Origin: Paludifilum halophilum
GTDB taxonomy: Bacteria > Bacillota > Bacilli > Thermoactinomycetales > DSM-45169
Direction of reading: 5' to 3'
Assembly (NCBI RefSeq): GCF_002245355.1
Contig: NZ_NOWF01000007.1
Span: 62,001 to 126,000, forward strand
DNA length: 64,000 nucleotides
This document shows, one piece after another, positions 14,496-22,695 of this stretch; position 1 is the stretch's first letter; the number at the start of each line of letters is the position of its first letter. The translations under genes were made by a program, and so were the position numbers. Under the pieces are notes generated by a model. That model was given only the letters and a program-made list of their open reading frames with translations, did no database searches and was not told where the DNA came from.

Positions 14496-15803
14496 TCAGG
14501 ATTCCGGGAGGAAGACCAATTGGAGGATGAATAACACCATGAACAGGTACAAGAGGGGGTGGACTTCGCGAAAACGGCCCCGCATCACTTTCATTAACGG
14601 GTAGGTGATAAAGCCGAAGGCGATCCCAGTGGCGATGCTGGAGGTCAAGGGCATGCTCAACATGACGATGAAAGCCGGGAAAGCTTCATCGAAGTCTCCC
14701 CAACGAACCTCGGCCAGTCCACCCATCATCAGAGAGCCGACGATGATTAAAACAGGGGCTGTGATCGCCGGGAGGTTGGCAATTAGGCTGACGACCGGCT
14801 CAAAGAACAGGGTTCCCAGCATCAACAGGCTCACCACCACCGCCGTCATACCGGTCCGCCCTCCTGTCGCCACTCCAGTGGAGGACTCCACGTAAGCGCT
14901 GGTCGGACTGGTACCCATCACCGCTCCGGCGCTCATTCCCACCGCATCCGCCAACAAAGCGGGCTTCATCCGGGGAAACGTGCCATTTTTCATCAGTCCC
15001 GCCTGTTCCGCCACCCCGATCATGGTTCCCGTCGTATCAAACAAGGTTACCAACAGAAAGGCGAAAACAACTGCGTACAACCCGTGCTCAAACATCTGGG
15101 GAATAGAAACAACAGCCGTTCCAAAAGTAGGAGCCATGCTCGGGGGCAGGGTCACCCATTGATCCGGCATTTCCAACAAGCCAAAAACCCCGGCTAAAAT
15201 CGCCGTCAACACCATCCCGACAAACAAAGCTCCCGGCACTCCCAGGGTCATCAGGATCAGGGTGATGAAAAGCCCGGACAGGCTGAGAATCGTCACCGGA
15301 TCGTGGAAATCGCCCAACCCGACCAGATTCTCTTCATTACCCACGATAATCCCGGCGGATTTCAGTCCGATAAAGGCGATAAACAACCCGATCCCCGCCG
15401 TGATTCCGAACTTCAGACTGGATGGTATCGCCTGGATCAGCTTTTCCCGAAAGGAAGTCACAGACAAAGCCAAAAAGATCAAGCCGGCGACAAAAACCGC
15501 TCCCAATGCCGCTTCCCACCCGATCTGGCCTTGACCGACAACACTATAAGCGAAATAAGCATTTAATCCCATTCCCGGAGCAATCGCGATCGGGTAGTTA
15601 GCAAACAGTCCCATAATCAATGTACTGAGGACGGAAGCCAACACCGTAGCCACAAACACCGCACCGAAATCCATCCCGGCATCCTTCAGGATAGCCGGAT
15701 TGACCACAACGATATAAACCATGGTCAGAAACGTAGTAATACCGGCCAAAATTTCGGTCCGAAGGTTCGTTTCTTTTTCTCGAAAACGAAAAAATCGTTC
15801 CAT
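14496..15803 (-). CDS. NCS2-family purine permease (AzgA/PbuG-like)
   Basis: 435 residues with about 12-14 membrane segments. The N-terminal signature is FLTMVYIVVVNPAIL, with ANYPIAIAPGMGLNAYFAYS (helix 3) and the conserved GTSPTSAYVESSTGVATGGRTG stretch near residue 290 that separates the AzgA/PbuG/PbuO branch from UraA-type transporters. These proteins take up adenine, guanine or hypoxanthine with protons. GGAGGG precedes the ATG at 15803. No purine riboswitch fold is visible upstream; a PurR-box-like CGAACAAT lies around 15827-15834. Single-gene unit with its own terminator. Confidence 0.85.
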   Translation of the reverse strand: MERFFRFREKETNLRTEILAGITTFLTMVYIVVVNPAILKDAGMDFGAVFVATVLASVLSTLIMGLFANYPIAIAPGMGLNAYFAYSVVGQGQIGWEAALGAVFVAGLIFLALSVTSFREKLIQAIPSSLKFGITAGIGLFIAFIGLKSAGIIVGNEENLVGLGDFHDPVTILSLSGLFITLILMTLGVPGALFVGMVLTAILAGVFGLLEMPDQWVTLPPSMAPTFGTAVVSIPQMFEHGLYAVVFAFLLVTLFDTTGTMIGVAEQAGLMKNGTFPRMKPALLADAVGMSAGAVMGTSPTSAYVESSTGVATGGRTGMTAVVVSLLMLGTLFFEPVVSLIANLPAITAPVLIIVGSLMMGGLAEVRWGDFDEAFPAFIVMLSMPLTSSIATGIAFGFITYPLMKVMRGRFREVHPLLYLFMVLFILQLVFLPES

Positions 15804-15990
15804 ATGGACCCTCCTAAACAGCTAAAAACGAACAATACAACCTACATGTTAAATATTAATCGTTTTTTAACAATCATACAACCCTATTTTCCCTTCCCCC
15901 ACCCTGATCGGAGATGTTAATCTATTCTTATACACTGAAAAGTCCAGTGCAAAAAGCTTTCATGATCTTAAGGTGAAGGGAGATTTGTCA

Positions 15991-16797
15991 GTGAACTGGT
16001 TGGCACCGCTGATTACCTCCGGAATTATTATTGTCATCGCTTTTATCGTTTATGGCGTATTGAAAGGGATTGTCTCCCGTATTGTGGAACAGCGCATGAA
16101 AAAGCAGACGGACACCCCGGCTCCGCGCATCGATACGATGAAGTCGCTTCTCACCAGTGTCATCGGCTATGCGATCTTCTTTATCACCCTCGTCGCCATC
16201 CTGGACCAGTTCGGTGTCAATCCTACCGGAATCATCGCCAGCGCTGGAATCCTCGGTTTGGCGATCGGTTTCGGAGCACAAGGATTGGTCAGCGACGTGG
16301 TCACCGGATTTTTCGTTCTGGTGGAAAACCAGGTGAATGTCGGAGAGTACGTGACCATCAACGGCTACTCCGGTGTCGTGGAAGAAACCGGCCTGCGGGT
16401 GATAAAAGTGCGCGGGTTTAACGGCGATCTTCACTACATCCCCAACCGGGAAATCGGGTCTCTGACCAACCACTCCCGGGGCAACATGCAGGCTCTGGTG
16501 GACATCGGCATCGCCTACAATGAAAACGTGGATCAAGCGGTTCGCGTACTCCAGGAAAAGTGCGATCAGGTCAAGGAACAACTCCCCTCCATCGTCGAGG
16601 GTCCCAACGTTCTGGGCGTTCAGCACCTGGGTTCTTCCGACGTGGTTATCCGTATTCTGGCCAAGACGGAAAACGGCGAACAGTGGGCTGTGGAACGAAC
16701 CCTGCGCAAGGAGCTGAAAGAAGCCCTGGATACGGCGGGGGTCGAAATTCCTTTCCCCACGCAAACCCTCGTTCACAAAAACGAAAAAAGCGATTAA
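15991..16797 (+). CDS. MscS-family mechanosensitive channel
   Basis: About 268 residues. An N-terminal hydrophobic helix (LITSGIIIVIAFIVYGVLKG) and a second span (SVIGYAIFFITLVAILDQFG) lead to the pore helix IIASAGILGLAIGFGAQGLV, the glycine/alanine-rich TM3 of MscS. The beta domain follows (ENQVNVGEYVTINGYSGVVE, then RGFNGDLHYIPNREI) and a C-terminal alpha/beta domain. The size is that of the small YkuT/YggB type. It releases solutes on hypo-osmotic shock. I chose the GTG at 15991 because AAGGGAGA lies 7 bases upstream; the frame opens at a GTG at 15973. Confidence 0.88.
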   Translation: MNWLAPLITSGIIIVIAFIVYGVLKGIVSRIVEQRMKKQTDTPAPRIDTMKSLLTSVIGYAIFFITLVAILDQFGVNPTGIIASAGILGLAIGFGAQGLVSDVVTGFFVLVENQVNVGEYVTINGYSGVVEETGLRVIKVRGFNGDLHYIPNREIGSLTNHSRGNMQALVDIGIAYNENVDQAVRVLQEKCDQVKEQLPSIVEGPNVLGVQHLGSSDVVIRILAKTENGEQWAVERTLRKELKEALDTAGVEIPFPTQTLVHKNEKSD

Positions 16798-16807
16798 CGG
16801 ATGCATC

Positions 16808-16838
16808 AAAATCCCCCTGCCGACTCAGGGGGATTTCT
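16808..16838 (+). terminator. Terminator of the MscS gene
   Basis: AAATCCCCCTG pairs with CAGGGGGATTT, followed by CTTG, 11 bases after the stop. Confidence 0.85.
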
Positions 16839-17167
16839 TGTTCACGGATGGGATGCTCCAGGCTCTCGCACAAACAAACCGCCTCCGGGATCGGCCTCCA
16901 ACGGCTGAATCATCGCCCGTCTACAAAATCTTTACAAACCCTTCATTTTCTCTTAGCACGGATGCGTTACATTGAAATCAGCGGTAACCCCCTTTACCGT
17001 ATCCAGCATGAACCCATCCCTCAGTGGATGGGTCCATTTTTTGTATCGAGATGATTGAAATCCAGGAAAAGGATTGCTACCCTAACTAAGAGTGTGACCG
17101 ACTCCATCCGCTGTCACCATCGCAGTTTCTGAGGGTCTATCCGGACTCGCTGTGGGAGGGATCTTCA
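16839..17167. other. Gap with a possible short non-coding transcript
   Basis: No ORF is supported. A perfect terminator-type hairpin on the plus strand (17012-17041: ACCCATCC/GGATGGGT then CCATTTTTT) has no gene ending before it. A CGGTAA-CCCCC-TTTACCG hairpin (about 16982-16999) lies upstream. The stretch could encode a small RNA of roughly 100-150 nucleotides, but no clear promoter is seen. Confidence 0.4.
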
Positions 17168-18346
17168 ATGTCCGGCTCTTCGTCCCGTGAATTCCTTCCG
17201 GAAATCCATTTCCTGCGGGGGCTTGCCTGCCTGGCAGTGCTGACCGTCCACGTCACTGCTTCTTACTTCTACGAAAACGGACAAGTATGGAATGATTGGC
17301 TGCTCCTGCTGAACCAGCTCGGTCGGTTTGGCACCCCGATCTTCGCCGTTCTCAGCGGTTTCCTGCTGTTCTACCCCTTTCGCGGAAAAGCCTTCTCTCC
17401 CGCACGGTTTGCGAAGTCCAAACTAGTCAAAATCGTCTCTCCCTTTTTGATTTGGGGAATCCTATATTTTACCCTCACTCTTTGGACCAACCCTTCGGCT
17501 CCTGCGATCACTCCCCTTCGATTGATCCATGTCTTTGTATTGGGCCATTCCTTTCACCATCTTTATTTCATGTCGATCGTAATCCAGTTTTATCTCCTGT
17601 TTCCCTTCCTTCTGCGCCGTTTGAACAGCGGAAGGGCCTGGATCACGGCACTGGTTGTATCCGGGGGAATAAACGCCTGGTTTCTGTCCCTGAACGCAGA
17701 GGGACTGTCAAAATGGATGGAAGCCCTTCTGCTGGAACAAGCCTTTTTGCCCTCCTGGATTTTTTATTTTATCTTTGGCGGGTGTCTGGCTTTCTACTGG
17801 AATCGAATATCCTCTTGGCTGGTCCAAGGACGGAGCCTTCTTGTCCTCCTCAGTCTGCTGGTGATCCTCCTGGCAGTTTGGGAGTATCAGACCTTCGGCC
17901 CGTATAGTTCCAAACGCCTGTCCAATCTGATCCACATTCCTTTGCTCAGCTTGACAGGGTTGGCCGTTTACGGCGCATGGTCGGTACGCAGGCGATGGGT
18001 TCAGCCGATTCTCCGAGTGGGTTCTCTCGGCTTCGGTATTTATCTGGTACACCCCCTGGTCATCTTCGGCGTTCATCAAACACTGCCGGAGATCGGGTGG
18101 AACCCCGCATTCTATCCCGCAGTCTGGATCTTAGTCCTCTTCGGTTCGATCCTGTTGGTCCAGGGAATCCGTCGCCTTCCCGGCTCCCGCTACCTGCTGA
18201 CCGTCCCTCCCATCCGCGGTGCGAGAAAAACCGATTTCCGCCGCCGGACCCCTTCCCTTCCCGCTGATGGCAAAACAGATGATATAATAGAGAAAACCGA
18301 CGACAAGGGGGATGAACATGTACCATTTGACCGTGTACAACCATGA
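17168..18346 (+). CDS. Membrane acyltransferase (Acyl_transf_3 family)
   Basis: 392 residues with about ten hydrophobic segments. The N-terminal signature EIHFLRGLACLAVLTVHVTA holds the RGLA..H motif (catalytic His near residue 28). FGTPIFAVLSGFLLFYPFRG is the second conserved block, and GFGIYLVHPLVIFG is near the C-terminus. Such proteins O-acetylate cell-wall polymers or exopolysaccharide on the inner leaflet. The C-terminal ~45 residues are hydrophilic and extend over the start of the next gene by 29 bases. A TATAAT box (18283-18288) within this tail may serve the downstream gene. The acceptor is unknown. Confidence 0.8.
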   Translation: MSGSSSREFLPEIHFLRGLACLAVLTVHVTASYFYENGQVWNDWLLLLNQLGRFGTPIFAVLSGFLLFYPFRGKAFSPARFAKSKLVKIVSPFLIWGILYFTLTLWTNPSAPAITPLRLIHVFVLGHSFHHLYFMSIVIQFYLLFPFLLRRLNSGRAWITALVVSGGINAWFLSLNAEGLSKWMEALLLEQAFLPSWIFYFIFGGCLAFYWNRISSWLVQGRSLLVLLSLLVILLAVWEYQTFGPYSSKRLSNLIHIPLLSLTGLAVYGAWSVRRRWVQPILRVGSLGFGIYLVHPLVIFGVHQTLPEIGWNPAFYPAVWILVLFGSILLVQGIRRLPGSRYLLTVPPIRGARKTDFRRRTPSLPADGKTDDIIEKTDDKGDEHVPFDRVQP

Positions 18347-18527
18347 GGGAAACAAACTGTACGACGAGGGAATCCAAGCCGATACCGACAATGAAGCCAA
18401 AGAAAAAGGGCACGCCTTTCTCGGAGAGAAGGAGGCGACCTCTTATCCCTTCCGTCTCTTCCACGTCACCGGAAGATTGGTGGAGTTTCAAAGCCACAAA
18501 GGAAAGAAAGCGAAGGAAAAGGCCTAA
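18318..18527 (+). CDS. YhzD-like small protein
   Basis: 69 residues beginning MYHLTVYNHEGNKLYDEGIQ, followed by a helical NEAKEKGHAFLGEKEA segment and a strand-rich end (YPFRLFHVTGRLVEFQ). This matches the small Bacillus YhzD family, function unknown. The ATG at 18318 is preferred over ATG 18312, since AAGGGGG lies 6 bases from the former and abuts the latter. It overlaps the acyltransferase 3' end in another frame. Cytosolic, with no signal or membrane segment. Confidence 0.75.
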   Translation: MYHLTVYNHEGNKLYDEGIQADTDNEAKEKGHAFLGEKEATSYPFRLFHVTGRLVEFQSHKGKKAKEKA

Positions 18528-18532
18528 ACAGG

Positions 18533-18577
18533 GAAGCGGCGGAGGTGTTGTTCTTCCGCCGCTTCCTTCTCTATTGG
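18533..18577 (+). terminator. Terminator after yhzD-like gene
   Basis: GGAAGCGGCGG pairs with CCGCCGCTTCC (11 bp) and is followed by TTCTCTATT. Confidence 0.75.
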
Positions 18578-18657
18578 ATTACGGCAAACAGGAAAGAGGG
18601 CGATATGCGAATGGCCGCCCCCGTCACCTCTCGGTATGGGGAGCGGCCATCACCGAA

Positions 18658-19104
18658 TCATCGGGCAACGGTAACCGTCGCCTCCACCTCCAAACGGACA
18701 TTACCTCGAAGGGCATTGGAAATCATGCAAGTCTGTTCCGCCCGTTCAGCGGCTCCTTCCACATATTTCACCTGTTCCTCTGTGGCAGCTGCATCCAAAA
18801 CCACAACAGGTTTATGGGTGATACTTTCAAATTTCAAACCCCGATCCTCGCGAACACCGCCCACGGTTTTCAAGCTTAATGAAGACAAGGGAATTCCTTT
18901 CCGTTCGATCATGGCCGCCAGGGTGATGATATAACAGGTGGCGGCGGCACCGATCAACATCTCATCGGGGTTGGTCCCGATCCCCGGACCGTCCATCTCC
19001 TCGGGAATGGAAATTTGGGTATTCAGATGGCCGGCGGATATTTTTCCTTCTCCGTTACGGCCTCCATTCCACTCGGCTGTCAGATGAAACTCATGTCTGG
19101 GCAA
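18658..19104 (-). CDS. OsmC-family peroxiredoxin-like protein
   Basis: About 148 residues of the OsmC/Ohr superfamily, thiol peroxidases active on organic hydroperoxides. GPGIGTNPDEMLIGAAATCY carries the first catalytic Cys (residue about 56), and AERAEQTCMISNALRGN the second (about 127). The TNPDEMLLGA-type start of the core helix is typical of the SACOL1771-like branch. The TTG at 19102-19104 was chosen because GGAGG lies 5 bases before it and homologues start at ..RHEFHLTAEW; the frame is open to 19149. It is convergent with the yhzD-like gene. Confidence 0.8.
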   Translation of the reverse strand: MPRHEFHLTAEWNGGRNGEGKISAGHLNTQISIPEEMDGPGIGTNPDEMLIGAAATCYIITLAAMIERKGIPLSSLSLKTVGGVREDRGLKFESITHKPVVVLDAAATEEQVKYVEGAAERAEQTCMISNALRGNVRLEVEATVTVAR

Positions 19105-19209
19105 TGATTCCTCCACCTTTCTGTATCCAACATCCGACTCCTTTCCCATTTTACCAGATGGAGCGTAATCGGCCTCCCAGAGGGGACCGCAAAAGTCCGA
19201 CTTCTCCCC

Positions 19210-19935
19210 TCAGGTCAGACGGCGGATGAATTCCTCCGTCTCCCGCTGAATTCGATCTTTGTCGTTATCCAAAGTTGCCACGTGATAAGAATCTTCCAGT
19301 TCAATCAACTTTTTGTCGGAGGATGAGAGATCGTCGTATATAAACTGAGAATTGGACGGCGGCACCACATGATCTTCCTTGGAAACCAGAATCTTTGCCG
19401 GGCAAGAGACGGCAGGTACTTTCTCTTTGGTAAGAGCCATCAATTTGACAATTTCCTTGAAAGACTGGAGCGGCACCTTTTCATAGGAGAGTTCCTGTAC
19501 ACCGTCCGCTTTGATATCCGATCCGATCGCTTCCAGAAATCGCGGCTCCTCCCAGTCAGTCACTTGTTCCATGTCCGGAATTTCAAGCGCTGCATTAATC
19601 AGCACCATGCCCTTCGTTTCCGGATAACGGTGAGCCAGATGCAAGGCCAAGGTTCCCCCCATGGATAAACCGACGACAAAGATCTGCGAACATTTCTCCT
19701 GAAGCATCATATAACCGGCTTCAGCCGATGCAACCCAATCCTGATACGAAGTTGTCTCCATCTCCTTGTAATGGGTTCCGTGCCCTTTCAGACGCGGTCC
19801 ATACACTGTAAATCCGCATGCCGCCAAATATTGACCCAATTCCCGCACACTGTGAGTCGTTCCCGTAAAGCCGTGCTGAACCAACACCCCGATCTCATTT
19901 CCCGGAAAATAAAAAGGTTCAGCTTCCTTCATCAC
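19210..19935 (-). CDS. Alpha/beta hydrolase, carboxylesterase/monoacylglycerol lipase type
   Basis: About 241 residues resembling Bacillus YvaK and Est30-type esterases. GVLVQHGFTGTTHSVRELGQ holds the oxyanion HGFTG; the nucleophile elbow is VVGLSMGGTLAL (GLSMGG, Ser near residue 94). Asp in SKEDHVVPP and His in DSYHVATLD complete the triad. Cytosolic, acting on short-chain esters or monoacylglycerols. The GTG at 19933-19935 (or the adjoining ATG) fits family length, with GGAAGAG about 9 bases upstream; the frame is open to 20088 but its first 50 residues are not family-like and have no ribosome site. Confidence 0.78.
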   Translation of the reverse strand: MMKEAEPFYFPGNEIGVLVQHGFTGTTHSVRELGQYLAACGFTVYGPRLKGHGTHYKEMETTSYQDWVASAEAGYMMLQEKCSQIFVVGLSMGGTLALHLAHRYPETKGMVLINAALEIPDMEQVTDWEEPRFLEAIGSDIKADGVQELSYEKVPLQSFKEIVKLMALTKEKVPAVSCPAKILVSKEDHVVPPSNSQFIYDDLSSSDKKLIELEDSYHVATLDNDKDRIQRETEEFIRRLT

Positions 19936-20111
19936 CGTATACGTCTCTTCCACCGGGACCAACCTCCTCACGGTCAGGATTTCATCTTCAATCTGATTTC
20001 GCAGTAAAGGAATAAAATCCTCCATTTTTTTCGGGTGGCACAAAGTCATTTGACGGATAAAGCTCTCATCGAGAATCACCTCGATCACAGTGTCTTACGG
20101 AAGACCGATAG

Positions 20112-20139
20112 AAAAAGCCCGGCGGAATACCGGGCTTTC
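20112..20139 (-). terminator. Terminator of the M32 carboxypeptidase
   Basis: AAGCCCGG / CCGGGCTT stem, followed on the minus strand by TTTCTATC. Confidence 0.82.
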
Positions 20140-20143
20140 TCAC

Positions 20144-21649
20144 TTAGAGCGAATACATCTCACCGAACTTGTTTTTCAAATACCGGATATAAGGATCGAT
20201 CGTCAACGGAGAACCCGTCGCCCGCTCCGTCAATTCCTGAGCGGTAAACTTGCTGCCGTGCCGATAGATGTTTTCCTTGAGCCACCCATGCAAGGTGTCG
20301 AACTTTCCTTCTCGGATCTGGTCGGGGATTTCCGGATGGGCCTTCAATCCCGCTTCATAATACTGGGCACTCAAGATGTTGCCCAAGGTATATCCCTGAA
20401 ACATACCGCCGATGATGCCCATATGCCAGTGCACATCCTGCAGGACGCCATCCGCATCGTCCTTCGGGGCGATCCCCAGATCGGAGCGGTACCGTTCCCG
20501 CCAAACCTCCGGCAGATCTTTAATGTCCAATTTTCCTTCCAACAGCGCCAATTCCAAATCAAAGCGGATCATCACATGGAGATTGTAGGTCAACTCATCC
20601 GCCGCCGTACGGATCAGGGACGGTTGTACCTTATTCACTGCCCGGTGGAAGGTATCCAGGGAGACGGAACCGAGCTGTTCCGGAAACACCTTTTGCAGCT
20701 TGGGATAAAAATGCTCCCAAAACCCGCGGCTGCGACCGACGATATTTTCCCAAAGACGGGACTGGCTTTCGTGAACTCCCGGAGAAACGCCCTCAGCCAA
20801 CGGAGTCCCTTCAAAATCCATCGAAATCCCCTGTTCGTACATGGCGTGTCCGGATTCGTGAATCGTACTGAACAGCGCTTCTCCCAGGTCATTTTCTCTC
20901 ACCCGGGTGGTAATCCGTACATCACCCAGGGAAAACTTGGTCATAAAGGGATGGTGGGTCTTATCCTGACGCCCCCGGTGGAAATCGTAACCGAGTTGCC
21001 GGATCACATCCAAACCGAAATCCCACTGGGCCGTCTCGGGATACCATTGCTTCAGACAGGAATCATCCACAGGCTCCTTTTCCGCCACCGCTTGAACCAA
21101 GGGCATCAACTGCTCCCGCAGCTCGCCGAACAGTTGGCGAAGTGTCGAAGCCGTCACCCCTTCGTTATCATAGTCGATCAGAGGATCGGCGATATGTTCG
21201 TACCCCGGAAAATACGCCGCCAACTCCCGACTATACTCCAATGTCTTCTCCAGATAAGGACGAACCTTGGAGAAATCGTCGGCAGGCCGGGCTTCCATCC
21301 ATACCTGATACGTCTCCGCCTGGTGGCTGATCAGCTTTGACATAAAGGATGAGGGAACTTTCGTCGCCTTTTCGAATTTCCGACGGGCCGCCCGGATCAA
21401 TCCCGCATCGTCGGAATCGTAAGGAAGGCTTTCCTCATAGGGCTGCAACTGTTCCAACAGCCGACCGATCCGGGAATCCGTCATTTTCTCGTGAGCCAGC
21501 CGCTCCACAATCGAGGACTGCCGCCCCCTCGCCGCCGCTCCTCCACCAGGCATATAGGTCGATTGATCCCAATGCAGCAGGGCACCCACATGTTCCAAAT
21601 CATAAACTTCCGTCAATAACCCCTTTAATTCATCCAGCTTTTCTTTCAA
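20144..21649 (-). CDS. M32-family zinc carboxypeptidase (Taq/YpwA-like)
   Basis: 501 residues, the usual length for M32 metallocarboxypeptidases. The zinc site is TIHESGHAMYEQG (HExxH, residue about 263). The family blocks LHWDQSTYMPGGGAAARGRQ near the N-terminus, VHESQSRLWENIVGRSRGFW and ADELTYNLHVMIRFDLELAL are all present. It removes C-terminal residues from peptides in the cytosol. The start is TTG 21647-21649, 8 bases after AGGAGG. Single gene with its own terminator. Confidence 0.9.
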   Translation of the reverse strand: MKEKLDELKGLLTEVYDLEHVGALLHWDQSTYMPGGGAAARGRQSSIVERLAHEKMTDSRIGRLLEQLQPYEESLPYDSDDAGLIRAARRKFEKATKVPSSFMSKLISHQAETYQVWMEARPADDFSKVRPYLEKTLEYSRELAAYFPGYEHIADPLIDYDNEGVTASTLRQLFGELREQLMPLVQAVAEKEPVDDSCLKQWYPETAQWDFGLDVIRQLGYDFHRGRQDKTHHPFMTKFSLGDVRITTRVRENDLGEALFSTIHESGHAMYEQGISMDFEGTPLAEGVSPGVHESQSRLWENIVGRSRGFWEHFYPKLQKVFPEQLGSVSLDTFHRAVNKVQPSLIRTAADELTYNLHVMIRFDLELALLEGKLDIKDLPEVWRERYRSDLGIAPKDDADGVLQDVHWHMGIIGGMFQGYTLGNILSAQYYEAGLKAHPEIPDQIREGKFDTLHGWLKENIYRHGSKFTAQELTERATGSPLTIDPYIRYLKNKFGEMYSL

Positions 21650-21830
21650 TCCTCAAACCTCCTAAAAATGTTGAAACAACAGACAATTAACATATGTAAC
21701 TCAAATCCATCATAACCCTGTTCCCCGGGAATTGGCAACGGGTCCATTCCGTCAAGCGGGTTTTGAAAAAGGGAGGACGAGACCCGACCCTAAGATAAAT
21801 GGACGGAGTTTATACCTGTAAATTTTTTAT

Positions 21831-22430
21831 TTAATAAACCTCATAATTTTTTCCGGTTTGGGCTCCTTCGATGCTTTTTTTAAAAGCGGTAGCCACACGA
21901 CTAGCAGGAACTGCTTCAAAACCAGGGAAGAAGTCACCGTATTGATCTAATGATTCCTGTAACACATTAGGACTGACACTGTTTATACGAATGCCTCTAG
22001 GCATTTCAATAGCTGCCGATTTGACAAATGACTTAACACCACCATTTGCCATGGCCGCTGAGGCACCTTGTGGAATGGGATCATCCATCATAATGCCAGT
22101 TGTCAAGGTGAAGCTACCGTTATCATTCATATAGTCCAAACCTAAAAGAACTAAATGAATTTGACCTTTCAGTTTACTCTCGATGGCTACTTCATTTAAC
22201 TCTGGCGTTAAATCGGGAAGAGGGGCAAAATGAGCACCACCTGTTGCGCTAACGACAGCATCAATATTCCCTATCTGTGCGTACATGTTCTTAATACTAT
22301 CCACAGAAGTGATATCGACAGATACGTCAGAACCGTTACGTCCAGCACCAATAATCGAATGATATGGTTCCAATTCTTTCGTAACTGCTTTCCCGATCGT
22401 ACCACTTGCACCAATAATAAGAACCTTCAT
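21831..22430 (-). CDS. Short-chain dehydrogenase/reductase
   Basis: 199 residues. The N-terminal NAD(P) motif is VLIIGASGTIGKAVTKEL (GASGTIG), with DAVVSATGGAHFAPL, GASAAMANGGVKSFVKSAAI and PRGIRINSVSPNVLQES, the typical end of the SDR core. The usual Tyr-x-x-x-Lys is replaced around ASAAMANGGVKSF, so the catalytic Tyr is not obvious, as in some atypical SDRs. AT content is visibly higher than in the flanking genes, suggesting recent acquisition. GGGG precedes the ATG by 7 bases. Substrate unknown. Confidence 0.78.
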   Translation of the reverse strand: MKVLIIGASGTIGKAVTKELEPYHSIIGAGRNGSDVSVDITSVDSIKNMYAQIGNIDAVVSATGGAHFAPLPDLTPELNEVAIESKLKGQIHLVLLGLDYMNDNGSFTLTTGIMMDDPIPQGASAAMANGGVKSFVKSAAIEMPRGIRINSVSPNVLQESLDQYGDFFPGFEAVPASRVATAFKKSIEGAQTGKNYEVY

Positions 22431-22695
22431 CTTGATACCCCTTTTCTCAACCAGTTTACCAATCGATTTCCATTGACAAAAAATGAGAGTACGACGACTC
22501 TCTCCTTAAATTCATCATAACGATATTTCCTAGAATTTAGCAATGAATCATCCCATACGAGAAGAAAAACCGATCACCGGATAAACAGGGCAAACGCCGT
22601 GATTTCCACCCGTCGGTTAGTCCGCCCCGACATAAGTGAACCCAGCCCCCCATAAGGAGCCAGGCTTTATTCTGTCCACCCGATGAAAACAGATT

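Noticed and set aside
15804-15960. Purine riboswitch upstream of the NCS2 permease
   Set aside because: No conserved guanine/adenine aptamer core or terminator is visible; only a weak PurR-box-like word.
15988-16809. Long minus-strand ORF opposite mscS
   Set aside because: It is the reverse shadow of a clear MscS coding region, with His/Asp-rich translation typical of antisense frames.
20090-21340. 416-residue plus-strand ORF
   Set aside because: Shadow of the M32 carboxypeptidase gene, which has its HExxH motif and a terminator on the minus strand.
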